Below are positions 1 through 8,057 of a stretch of DNA of 32,445 nucleotides, piece by piece. This stretch comes from a virus. Position 1 is the stretch's first letter. Each line of letters starts with the position of its first letter. The translations under genes were made by a program, and so were the position numbers. Under the pieces are notes generated by a model. The model did no database searches and was not told the origin of the DNA. It saw only the letters and a program-made list of their open reading frames with translations. The stretch covers positions 1-32,445 of IMG/VR virus record IMGVR_UViG_3300046092_000054; one strand, written 5' to 3'.

Positions 1-714
1 CCCGCTGATTTTTTCATGGACAACATTAGAATGAATACTAACGTGATTCAGGCTTGTCACGAATTAAAGGTGAAAAAATTAGTTTCCTTTTTATCTACGT
101 GTGTATTTCCTGATAAAGTGGAATATCCATTGGACGAAACTAAAATAGAATTAGGCGCTCCACACCCATCAAACTTCGCTTACGCTTACGCTAAGAGAAT
201 GGCGGACGTACAGATCAGAGCATTCAATCAACAATACGGCACAGAATACTTCTCAGTGATTCCTTGCAACGTATACGGACCAAACGATAACTATAGTTTA
301 GAATCTGGTCATGTTATTCCAATGTTAATTCACAAGTGTTACCTTGCCAAAAAGAATAAGAAGACATTCAAAGTATGGGGTGATGGTACTCCACTTAGAG
401 AATTTGTTTATTCAAAAGACGTAGCGAACATAGTAGATCTACTTATCCAGAAATACACAGGGACTGAACCAGTGATCATATCAAATCCAACTGAGTATTC
501 TATTAAGCAAGTAGTAGACCTAATTGTAGAGCACATGGGCTTCAAGGGTAAAGTAAAGTGGTTGACAGATAAACCAAATGGTCAACACAGAAAGCCTTCT
601 TCTAACGCCAAACTTTTATCTATAATAGGCGAATATAATTTCACCACTTTGGAGAAAGGTTTAAAAGAATCAATAGAATGGTTTATATTAAATTATCCAA
701 AAGTTAGAAAGTAA
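1..714 (+). CDS. fcl: GDP-L-fucose synthase (GDP-4-keto-6-deoxymannose epimerase/reductase), 5' partial
   Basis: This gene makes GDP-L-fucose from GDP-4-dehydro-6-deoxymannose in the cytoplasm. The frame is open from base 1, so the N-terminal Rossmann part with GxxGxxG lies outside the window; the ATG at 16 is internal. Visible are the LSTCVFPD segment (catalytic Ser and Cys region), the SDR YxxxK pair in AYAYAKRMADVQ, the NVYGPNDNY segment, and the substrate-side stretch KVWGDGTPLREFVYSKD. The sequence resembles the animal/eukaryotic-type enzyme as much as bacterial WcaG. The last base of its stop codon is the first base of the next gene's ATG, which points to translational coupling. A fucosyltransferase lies 2.8 kb downstream and could use the product. 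The family call is firm. Confidence 0.93.
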   Translation, partial: PADFFMDNIRMNTNVIQACHELKVKKLVSFLSTCVFPDKVEYPLDETKIELGAPHPSNFAYAYAKRMADVQIRAFNQQYGTEYFSVIPCNVYGPNDNYSLESGHVIPMLIHKCYLAKKNKKTFKVWGDGTPLREFVYSKDVANIVDLLIQKYTGTEPVIISNPTEYSIKQVVDLIVEHMGFKGKVKWLTDKPNGQHRKPSSNAKLLSIIGEYNFTTLEKGLKESIEWFILNYPKVRK

Positions 715-1385
715 TGACAAGAGAATTAGTTATAGCAGTATACGACAAATATCTAGATTGGTTAGACAGACTAAATTCAGATATTAAAGTTACTGTATAT
801 AGAAAAGGAAACGATCAAGCTCAAAGAGACAACGAAATCAAGCTAGAACCAAACAAAGGAAGGTGTATACACAGTTTCTTTAATCACATATACACTAATT
901 ACGACAATTTATCGGACATTACTTTCTTTGGTCAAGATTGGCCTTTCGATCATTGGGAAAATATTGTAGAAGTTGTAAACAATGGCACTGAAAACCTTAG
1001 ACATCAATTAAAAATAGGAGGCTATTATGGATTTCATTTCAATACAATAACAGTTCCATCTCCATTAGGTGGCACAATGTGGGCGTTAAGTCCATCTAAA
1101 CAACACGGAGAAGGACGAGTATTAGTTTGTCAAAGCAATGGACAACCTCAAGATTCTAATCCAAATATAAACGTTGACAAATACTGGGATTTATTATTTA
1201 CTGATGAAAAACCTACTGAATACGAATTCATGCCTGGCGGACATTTTGGAATTACCAAAGAACACGCTCAATTAAGATCTAAAGAATTCTATAAAAAGGT
1301 ATGCGATTTTCTATTAGCAGATGACGCAGCTCCTTGGATGATAGAAAGATTAGAATGTTACATATTCAACCCAAACATAAAATGA
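714..1385 (+). CDS. DUF3431-like protein of glycan clusters
   Basis: A 223-aa protein whose middle (about residues 45-80: NKGRCIHSFFNHIYTNYDNL, then a short TFFGQDW segment) resembles DUF3431 proteins. These are found next to glycosyltransferases in bacteria, fungi and large viruses and are suspected sugar-transfer or sugar-modifying enzymes without an assigned reaction. No signal peptide or membrane segment is seen. It overlaps the fucose synthase by one base and the following dehydrase by four (ATGA), so it is an operon member. The function is inferred only from family and context. Confidence 0.75.
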   Translation: MTRELVIAVYDKYLDWLDRLNSDIKVTVYRKGNDQAQRDNEIKLEPNKGRCIHSFFNHIYTNYDNLSDITFFGQDWPFDHWENIVEVVNNGTENLRHQLKIGGYYGFHFNTITVPSPLGGTMWALSPSKQHGEGRVLVCQSNGQPQDSNPNINVDKYWDLLFTDEKPTEYEFMPGGHFGITKEHAQLRSKEFYKKVCDFLLADDAAPWMIERLECYIFNPNIK

Positions 1386-2668
1386 TTAAACTAGAAAACA
1401 TACAAGAGTTAGTTGGTAACCACGTAGCTCCTTACATTTACAATGCAAAGAACTTTATACCAGGTAAAACGCCAATCTACTACTCAGGTCCTTATTGGGA
1501 TAATAAAGAGACCGAAGCTGCAATAGAAAGTTTCTTAAACGGTAAGTGGATAACTACTGGTGAAAAGGTTTACAAGTTTGAAAACCAATTCAGTAAGAGA
1601 TTCAACGTTAAGCACTCGCACATGGTAAATTCAGGTAGCTCTGCTAACTTGGTATTGATTGCTGCGTTAAAGAAGAGATTCAATTGGGCAGACGATGACG
1701 AAATCATTGTGTCTCCAGTTGGATTCGCTACTACAGTATCAGTATTGTATCAACACAGATTGAAACCTGTATTCGTTGATATAGAATGGGATACACTTAA
1801 CTTTGACTTAGATAAATTAGAAGCCAAGATAACAGACAAAACAAGAGGCATCTTTATATCTCCGGTATTGGGTAACCCTCCAGATATGGATAGATTGGTT
1901 GCAATGGCTGAGAAGTACAATATAAAATTGATTGGAGATAATTGCGATAGTTTGGGTTCTAAGTGGAACGGCAAGTTCTTAAGTGAATATTACGTCGCAT
2001 TCGCTAATTCGTTTTATCCTGCGCATCACATCTCAACAGGAGAAGGCGGAATGATATGTACTAACGATGATGAGTTGAAGAGGTTGTTTGTTAGTATTAG
2101 TTGGTGGGGTAGAGATTGCTATTGCATAGGATCTGCTAACTTATTGCCTTGCGGTACTTGCGGAAATAGATTTGATAAGTGGTTAGATAACTACGATGGC
2201 GTTATCGATCACAAGTACGTATTCTCTCAAATGGGTTATAACTTAAAACCATTAGATTTACAAGGCGCAATTGGATTAGAGCAGTTAATTAAGTTAGACG
2301 AAATGGAAGCAAAGAGAAGATCAGCTAAAGCGAGATTAACAAAGATCTTTACAGATAACATTCCAAATTTAAGATCACCATCTACATTAGAACAAGCAGA
2401 TCCTTGTTGGTTTGGCACTCCATTTATATGCGATGAAGATGGATTGAAACATAGATTAGTTGCATTCTTAGAAGAGAATAAAATACAAACAAGAAACTAT
2501 TTTGCTGGAAATATTTTAATGCATCCAGGCTACTCATTCTTGGATGACTACAAAAATTACCCTGAAGCAAACAAAGTATTAGACAAGGTATTCTTTATAG
2601 GCGCTGCACCTCACTACACAGAACAAGTGTTTGCATACATTGAACAAGTAGTAAAAAAGTTTAAATAA
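1382..2668 (+). CDS. rfbH: CDP-4-dehydro-6-deoxyglucose 3-dehydrase (E1, RfbH-type), PMP and [2Fe-2S]
   Basis: A 428-aa protein of the DegT/DnrJ/EryC1/StrS fold. The PLP lysine of aminotransferases is replaced by His in SFYPAHHISTGEGG (His215), the hallmark of the PMP-dependent 3-dehydrases. Cysteines at 188 (GDNCD), 246 and 248 (GRDCYC) and 260 (GTCGNRF) reproduce the C-X57-C-X1-C pattern of the E1 iron-sulfur site, with a few extra residues before the last Cys. The family removes the C3 hydroxyl on the way to 3,6-dideoxyhexoses and needs an E3 reductase, which is not in the window. I chose the ATG at 1382, not the in-frame ATG at 1334, because 1382 gives the four-base ATGA overlap used throughout this operon and the usual family length. 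The relative ColD acts on a GDP-sugar but lacks these cysteines. Confidence 0.9.
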   Translation: MIKLENIQELVGNHVAPYIYNAKNFIPGKTPIYYSGPYWDNKETEAAIESFLNGKWITTGEKVYKFENQFSKRFNVKHSHMVNSGSSANLVLIAALKKRFNWADDDEIIVSPVGFATTVSVLYQHRLKPVFVDIEWDTLNFDLDKLEAKITDKTRGIFISPVLGNPPDMDRLVAMAEKYNIKLIGDNCDSLGSKWNGKFLSEYYVAFANSFYPAHHISTGEGGMICTNDDELKRLFVSISWWGRDCYCIGSANLLPCGTCGNRFDKWLDNYDGVIDHKYVFSQMGYNLKPLDLQGAIGLEQLIKLDEMEAKRRSAKARLTKIFTDNIPNLRSPSTLEQADPCWFGTPFICDEDGLKHRLVAFLEENKIQTRNYFAGNILMHPGYSFLDDYKNYPEANKVLDKVFFIGAAPHYTEQVFAYIEQVVKKFK

Positions 2669-3483
2669 TGATATCGATATTCGGAGGAACAGGATTTATT
2701 GGATCTAAGTTCTACAACAAACATAAAGAAAATTCAGTCTTAATATCAAGAGACGAAGTACAACCTAAATCTAATAGAGTATTATACCTAATTAGCACAG
2801 TAGATAACTACAATGTGTTAGAGAATCCTTTCATAGACATAGAAACAAATCTAATACATTTAATGAAAGTATTGGACAACTGTAAAGGAAAAGACATAGA
2901 ATTTACATTCGTTAGTTCTTGGTTTGTTTACGGTGATACCCACCTACCAGCTAGAGAATCTTCTCCATGTAAACCAAAGGGATTCTACTCTATAACTAAA
3001 TTAGCAGCAGAACAATTAATAGAATCTTACTGTAAGACTTTTAATATTAACTACAAGATAGTAAGACTTGGAAATGTAATAGGCAAAGGAGACGGTAAAG
3101 TTTCAAAGAAAAAGAATGCATTACAATTTTTAATAGACGAATTGAAGGCTGATAGAGATATTAACTTGTACAACAATGGAGAATTCTATAGAGACTTCGT
3201 ACACGTTGATGATGTAGTTAATGGTATTAAGTTTGTTATGGATCGCGGAGAAAGCGGAGAGATATACAATTTAGGATCTGCAAGAAAGCCAACGCTATTC
3301 AAAGATATTATCGCTTACGCTAAACAAGAAATAGGATCTAACAGTAATATAGGAACTATGGAAGCATCAGACTTTCATAAGATAGTACAAGTAGAGTCCA
3401 TGTATTTGGACTCAAGCAAATTAGGATCATTAGGATTTTTCCCGTCTATAGGAGTTTACGAAGCAGTTAAACAAATGATATGA
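2668..3483 (+). CDS. NAD(P)-dependent sugar-nucleotide epimerase/dehydratase/reductase (extended SDR)
   Basis: A 271-aa extended SDR. The N-terminal nucleotide-binding loop is GGTGFIG (residues 6-12), a catalytic Ser sits in FVSSWFVYGD (about 83-84), and the YxxxK pair is Y107/K111 in GFYSITKLAAEQ. The RDFVHVDDVV stretch is typical of sugar-nucleotide enzymes. It starts on the last base of the dehydrase stop (TAATG). Next to an RfbH-type enzyme it could be the 4-reductase or epimerase that finishes a 3,6-dideoxyhexose, as CDP-abequose synthase does. That role is an inference; the sequence alone shows only the SDR class. Confidence 0.85.
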   Translation: MISIFGGTGFIGSKFYNKHKENSVLISRDEVQPKSNRVLYLISTVDNYNVLENPFIDIETNLIHLMKVLDNCKGKDIEFTFVSSWFVYGDTHLPARESSPCKPKGFYSITKLAAEQLIESYCKTFNINYKIVRLGNVIGKGDGKVSKKKNALQFLIDELKADRDINLYNNGEFYRDFVHVDDVVNGIKFVMDRGESGEIYNLGSARKPTLFKDIIAYAKQEIGSNSNIGTMEASDFHKIVQVESMYLDSSKLGSLGFFPSIGVYEAVKQMI

Positions 3484-4316
3484 TAAGTTATAATAAGATA
3501 GGACATTTTGGAAGGTTAGGCAATCAAATGTTTCAGTTTGCTTCCACTATAGGTGTAGCTAATAAAACTGGACATGATGTAGCATTTCCAAAAGAGAATG
3601 TAGATGTGCCAAGCGTAGAGCATTTCAAAGACGGAGTTAGGCGAGAAGTTTATTTTGATTTACCAAAGTACTTCGATAACGTTAAGTTGACATTGAAACC
3701 GCAATCCGAAATACAAACATTACACGTAGCTCAAGAACCTTACTTCCACTTCTGTCAAGATCTATTTAGAGTACCAGACCAAACCAATTTGATGGGTTAC
3801 TTTCAAACAGAGAAGTACTTTGAACATTGCCGCGAAAAAATAAGAGAATTCTTTGAGTTTAATTCAGAAACAAAAAAGAAAGCTGAATCTGCATTTCCAA
3901 CATTTCCTATGCAATTAGAATTTGTGTCTATACATTTAAGAAAGGGAGATTACGCAGGTCTTCAACAGTTTCACCCAGTAATGAACGCAGACTACTATTT
4001 CAATGCTATGACCTATTTTATGGATGGTAACTATTGCTTCTTAGTATTCTCTGACGATATAGAATATGCAAAGGAATTATTTGGAGATCAAGAGAACATT
4101 ATCTATATGGAAGGAAACGAACCTGATGTAGACATGTGTATGATGAGTATGTGTCATCACAACGTAATAGCCAATAGTAGTTTTAGTTGGTGGGGTGCAT
4201 GGTTAAATCAAAACCCGGATAAAAGAGTTGTAGCTCCAAAGAAGTGGTTCGGACCTGCGTACAATGGAGTTCACGATACAAAAGATTTATACCCACAATC
4301 ATGGATAAAAGCGTAA
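3480..4316 (+). CDS. alpha-1,2-fucosyltransferase (GT11)
   Basis: A 278-aa glycosyltransferase of family 11, which moves fucose from GDP-fucose to an acceptor sugar. All three family motifs are present: GRLGNQMFQFA at residues 11-21, the GDP-fucose motif IHLRKGDY at 151-158, and the C-terminal NSSFSWWGAWL at about 232-242. The length is normal for the bacterial family. The start overlaps the preceding SDR by four bases (ATGA). With the fucose synthase in the same operon, the phage carries at least the last step of donor synthesis and the transferase. The acceptor is unknown. Confidence 0.93.
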   Translation: MISYNKIGHFGRLGNQMFQFASTIGVANKTGHDVAFPKENVDVPSVEHFKDGVRREVYFDLPKYFDNVKLTLKPQSEIQTLHVAQEPYFHFCQDLFRVPDQTNLMGYFQTEKYFEHCREKIREFFEFNSETKKKAESAFPTFPMQLEFVSIHLRKGDYAGLQQFHPVMNADYYFNAMTYFMDGNYCFLVFSDDIEYAKELFGDQENIIYMEGNEPDVDMCMMSMCHHNVIANSSFSWWGAWLNQNPDKRVVAPKKWFGPAYNGVHDTKDLYPQSWIKA

Positions 4317-5017
4317 TACCTTTCTTTAGCATTGCCATACCCACATGGGGAATTAAAGGCAAAGGAGTGGAATACTTAGAACACTCATTTAACATAATAG
4401 CGCAGCAGAGCTTTACAGATTACGAAGTAGTGATATCAGATCATAGCGAAGATGCAGACATAGAGAACTTATGTAATTCATGGAGATCAATGATGAATAT
4501 TAAGTATTTTAGAAACTCTCATGATAGAGGCAAGATAGCGCCTAATATGAATAATGCCATTGAACATTCGAGCGGACTATTTATCAAAATGTTATTTCAA
4601 GACGATTTCTTATACGACACAGATTCCCTTCAAATAATATATGACAGCATCGCGGAGAATCAAGATAAAGATTGGTTCATTACAGCGTGCGTACATACCG
4701 ATGATTGTGTAACCATGTACGATAGAATGACACCGCACTATCATGATCGCATATATGCTGGAGTTAATACTATAAGTTGTCCGTCTGTACTAACAATTAG
4801 AAACGAAGAGGACATACCAATATTTGATGAGACTTTAAACTGGTTAGTTGATGTAGAGTACTATAAAAGATTACACGATGCTTACGGAGATCCTGTCGTA
4901 ATAGACATGGTATGCGCAGTAAATAGAAACGCAGAGGTTAGAACAACTAACATGATGACTGAGAAACAAAAACAAGAAGAAATTCAAAGAGTAATAAGAA
5001 GATATGAAACTAGATAA
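4301..5017 (+). CDS. family 2 glycosyltransferase (GT-A fold)
   Basis: A 238-aa protein with a GT2 N-terminus (FFSIAIPTWGIKGKGVEY, then QQSFTDYEVVISDHSED), an asparagine-rich middle (APNMNNAIEHSSG) and a metal-site-like acidic pair in MLFQDDFLYD. I prefer the ATG at 4301 over an in-frame ATG at 4244 because the GT-A strand begins directly after it; a 16-base overlap with the fucosyltransferase remains. It is shorter than many GT2 enzymes. Donor and acceptor cannot be read from the sequence. Confidence 0.82.
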   Translation: MDKSVIPFFSIAIPTWGIKGKGVEYLEHSFNIIAQQSFTDYEVVISDHSEDADIENLCNSWRSMMNIKYFRNSHDRGKIAPNMNNAIEHSSGLFIKMLFQDDFLYDTDSLQIIYDSIAENQDKDWFITACVHTDDCVTMYDRMTPHYHDRIYAGVNTISCPSVLTIRNEEDIPIFDETLNWLVDVEYYKRLHDAYGDPVVIDMVCAVNRNAEVRTTNMMTEKQKQEEIQRVIRRYETR

Positions 5018-5660
5018 CGTAACTATAGTTGCTGTAGATACTATAACTGCAGAACAATCATTAAAAGCAATAAGATATTCTTGTAGAGAAATAGAGTTCG
5101 CCGCAAAAAAGTTAATCACGTCACAAGATATTCAAGCAGACGATGTAGAAATAATTAAATGTGAACCCATAAATTATGAAGAGTTCAGTCACTTTTGTGT
5201 ATACAGACTTCATGAGTATATAGATACGGAGTTTGCACTACTTGTACACCCTGATGGATACATAGTGAATCCAGATATGTGGACAGACGAGTTCTTACAA
5301 TACGATTATATCGGTGCAATATTTCCGCTACCTCAAGATGATTTTTCTTTTAGAGATGACGAAGGAGTTATACAAAGAATGGGAAATGGAGGCTTTACAC
5401 TAAGAAGTAAAAAGCTATTAAGTCTAGCAAAAGAATTAGATTTAGAGTGGAAACCTTATCATGGTTTTTATAACGAAGATGGATTCTACTGTGTATATCA
5501 TAGAAAGACATACGAACAACACGGTTGCAAGTATGCACCACTAGATATAGCGGCAAGATTCAGTCATGAGTGTCATGTACCAGAAAACGAAGGCATCATA
5601 CCATTTGGATTTCATGGTAAAACTAATTTTTATTATTCGCTAACACAAAAAAGTTTATAA
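5004..5660 (+). CDS. DUF5672 family protein (putative glycosyltransferase-like)
   Basis: A 218-aa protein matching the DUF5672 pattern: LVHPDGYIVNPDMWTDEFL and YDYIGAIFP in the middle, then NGGFTLRSKKLL, an NEDGFYC acidic site and a C-terminal RFSHE...PFGFHG motif. The family is found in polysaccharide and capsule loci, and its DxD-like and GNGGF motifs resemble GT-A enzymes, but its reaction is not established. It overlaps the upstream GT2 gene by 14 bases and is followed one base later by the FkbM gene. Confidence 0.82.
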   Translation: MKLDNVTIVAVDTITAEQSLKAIRYSCREIEFAAKKLITSQDIQADDVEIIKCEPINYEEFSHFCVYRLHEYIDTEFALLVHPDGYIVNPDMWTDEFLQYDYIGAIFPLPQDDFSFRDDEGVIQRMGNGGFTLRSKKLLSLAKELDLEWKPYHGFYNEDGFYCVYHRKTYEQHGCKYAPLDIAARFSHECHVPENEGIIPFGFHGKTNFYYSLTQKSL

Positions 5661-5661
5661 G

Positions 5662-6306
5662 ATGCAAATAGAACCAATGAGAGCGGAAGAGTTAATAACA
5701 TTCATTAAATATAAAGAAGACTTCAAAGTTGTATTTGACGTTGGTGCAAGAGGCAATCTTGAATTCTCGCAAATACATCCTAACTGCGAATATCATTTAT
5801 TTGAACCTCAAATAGGCTACGCAAACTATCTTAAAGAAACAACTAAAGACATGCAAAATGTCACAGTGAATCATATGGGTTTGGGAGATGAAGTAGTTAA
5901 ACAAGCTAAATTCTATCACAACATACAATCTTTTGCGCCTCATCCATTTGTGGATTCTCAGCATAACGAAGGAGATGAATTTGATATTAGCACCATAGAT
6001 GAATACTGTAAAGAACATAGCATCGACTCTATAGACTTTGTTAAGATAGATACAGAAGGATACGATTATAGAGTATTATTAGGAGCTAAGGATATGCTAA
6101 AACAAGATAGAATCAAGTGCATACAGTTCGAATATTGGGACGGAGTACAAAAGTTTGTTGATCTACTATCAGAGAAATACGACATGACATTTATGTGCGA
6201 AGATGGAAAGGAATACGAATTTGATGAAACCATAATTCAGTGGATTGATCAAGAAAGAATACCAAGCGGCAGAGGTGGAGATGTATTCTGTAAATTAAAA
6301 AAATAG
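5662..6306 (+). CDS. FkbM-family SAM-dependent methyltransferase
   Basis: A 214-aa methyltransferase. Motif I is VVFDVGARGN (about residues 23-32), the acidic ribose-binding position follows in HLFEPQ, and the family signature VKIDTEGYDYRVLLGA lies near residues 127-142. FkbM enzymes O-methylate hydroxyls on sugars and polyketides; in this operon a sugar target is the natural guess. A single base separates it from the DUF5672 gene, and four bases separate it from the next gene. Confidence 0.88.
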   Translation: MQIEPMRAEELITFIKYKEDFKVVFDVGARGNLEFSQIHPNCEYHLFEPQIGYANYLKETTKDMQNVTVNHMGLGDEVVKQAKFYHNIQSFAPHPFVDSQHNEGDEFDISTIDEYCKEHSIDSIDFVKIDTEGYDYRVLLGAKDMLKQDRIKCIQFEYWDGVQKFVDLLSEKYDMTFMCEDGKEYEFDETIIQWIDQERIPSGRGGDVFCKLKK

Positions 6307-6310
6307 CAAT

Positions 6311-7201
6311 ATGATATACACAGAATTTGTTTTCGGACAGGGATTTGGAAATCAACTTGCAGTTTATGTAACAACTAGGGCAATAGCCAAAAGAAATGAT
6401 TATGCATTTGGTTATACTGGATTGGAAAACTTTGGAGATAAGAGATACAATGATAAAGGCGTATACTTCATGGATATAGATTTAGGATCTACAGTATTAC
6501 CGACTAATGAAACTTACACTGAAAAAGAAACAAGAATAAAATTAGATCATTCAGATCATGACGCCACATTGGGTTGCGATATAAGATTGATAGATCAAGA
6601 CTTACTCAATGTTAAAAACCATACTAAAATTATGGGTATTATGCAAGGCGAAGATTATTTTTGGGATTATAGAGAAGACATTAAAAATTGGTTGAAAGTA
6701 AAACCTGAATTTGATTGTGTAGACTATAGCCACGATGATATATGCATATTGAATATCAGAGACTACGAAGCAGATCCTACACTATTCTTATCAAGAGATT
6801 ATTGGGTTAAAGCAATCTTCCATATGCTAAGTATAAATCCTAACATGCAATTCTTAGTTATCACTGAGAATCCTGATATGGCAAAGAGATTATTACCAGA
6901 GCTTGCTGATAATGTATACCACTTTGATTTGGCTAAAGACTATTCAATAGTTAAGAATGCAAAATGGTTAATCATATCCAATTCAAGCTTTGCATATTTC
7001 CCATCATTCTGTTCTGACGCTAACTTAATCATAGCTCCAAAATATTGGGCAAGACATAACGTAAGCGATGGATATTGGGCATGCGGATACAATATAAGCC
7101 GTAAGTTCACCTACATGGATAGATCAGGAATGTTACAATCTTATACAGATGTGATGAGGGAATTTGAATTATATAAAAAAGAAAGCAAGATATATGGCTA
7201 G
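6311..7201 (+). CDS. divergent GT11-like (fucosyltransferase-related) glycosyltransferase
   Basis: A 296-aa protein that keeps the layout of GT11 with altered motifs. GQGFGNQLAVYVTTRAIA near the N-terminus matches the GRLGNQMFQ loop, CILNIRDYEAD stands where HxRKGDY is expected (the Arg is kept, the His and the basic-Gly pair are not), and IISNSSFAYFPSF replaces NSSFSWWGA. A GDP-sugar donor is therefore likely but unproven. It could be a fucosyltransferase of other linkage or use another GDP-sugar. It overlaps the next gene by eight bases. Confidence 0.7.
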   Translation: MIYTEFVFGQGFGNQLAVYVTTRAIAKRNDYAFGYTGLENFGDKRYNDKGVYFMDIDLGSTVLPTNETYTEKETRIKLDHSDHDATLGCDIRLIDQDLLNVKNHTKIMGIMQGEDYFWDYREDIKNWLKVKPEFDCVDYSHDDICILNIRDYEADPTLFLSRDYWVKAIFHMLSINPNMQFLVITENPDMAKRLLPELADNVYHFDLAKDYSIVKNAKWLIISNSSFAYFPSFCSDANLIIAPKYWARHNVSDGYWACGYNISRKFTYMDRSGMLQSYTDVMREFELYKKESKIYG

Positions 7202-8057
7202 AGTATTTGATGTGTTTACATTCTTTAACGAATTAGATTTATTAGAATTAAGATTAGAGATGCTTGATCCTTACGTAGATATGTTTGTAATAGTAGAATG
7301 CATAGAGACTTTTTCAGGTAAACAGAAGCAGTTGCATTTTAGCGACAACAAACAGAGATTTGAAAAGTACTTACATAAGATACATCACCACGTTACGTTT
7401 ACACCACCAAAATCGTTTGAGGATTTACAACAGAGAATAGCAGAAGATAAAACTAATGAATTTGAAAAGCAGGTTTGTATCCAAGCACTGACTACATCTA
7501 ATGTACCAAAAGGCGAAGTGCATTGGTTGAAAGAGTTCTATCAAAAAGAAATGATAAGACTCGCTATAGAAGATGCTGGAGCAAAATATGGAGATTTGTG
7601 CTTCGTAGGAGATTTAGACGAGATATGGAATCCTGAATTGGATTACTCTAATATAGAAAACGATACGGTCTATAAGTTAAAACAATTGGTTTATGTGGGT
7701 TATCTAAACAGTAAGTCTAACGAACTTTGGGCCGGTACTACATTAACTAAATATGAAAACATTGAAGGATCTTGTTTGAATCACTTAAGAACGCCATCAA
7801 AAACAAAGTACACTTATATAAATAATGCAGGTTGGCACTTCAGTTTTATGGGAGGAGAAGCTAAAATGAGATCAAAGATAGAGGCTTATGGACATCAAGA
7901 GTTTAATAACGATGAAGTAAAAGATAAAGTTAAGAGCAACTTAGATTCAGGAAAAGACGTATTGGGTAGATCAGAGTTTTATTATGTTATAGACGAATCA
8001 CAACTACCAAAATACCTTTTAGATAACAAACAAAAGTATAAACAATTTTTTAGATGA
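7194..8057 (+). CDS. family 17 glycosyltransferase
   Basis: A 287-aa protein with the GT17 N-terminal signature VFDVFTFFNELDLLELR (residues 4-20), DPYVDMFVIVE, a SGK-x-K loop and FEKYLHKI. The metal-binding acidic cluster is FVGDLDEIWNP at about residues 138-147. The family founder is the eukaryotic beta-1,4-GlcNAc transferase MGAT3; bacterial and viral members are uncharacterised. I chose the ATG at 7194 rather than an in-frame ATG at 7164 because the domain starts three residues later and the overlap with the upstream gene is small. The donor here is unknown. Confidence 0.85.
   Translation: MARVFDVFTFFNELDLLELRLEMLDPYVDMFVIVECIETFSGKQKQLHFSDNKQRFEKYLHKIHHHVTFTPPKSFEDLQQRIAEDKTNEFEKQVCIQALTTSNVPKGEVHWLKEFYQKEMIRLAIEDAGAKYGDLCFVGDLDEIWNPELDYSNIENDTVYKLKQLVYVGYLNSKSNELWAGTTLTKYENIEGSCLNHLRTPSKTKYTYINNAGWHFSFMGGEAKMRSKIEAYGHQEFNNDEVKDKVKSNLDSGKDVLGRSEFYYVIDESQLPKYLLDNKQKYKQFFR

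Noticed and set aside
1334-1381. Earlier in-frame start (1334) for the RfbH-type gene.
   Set aside because: It would add 16 residues lying inside the DUF3431 gene, and the ATG at 1382 has the ATGA overlap used by neighbours.
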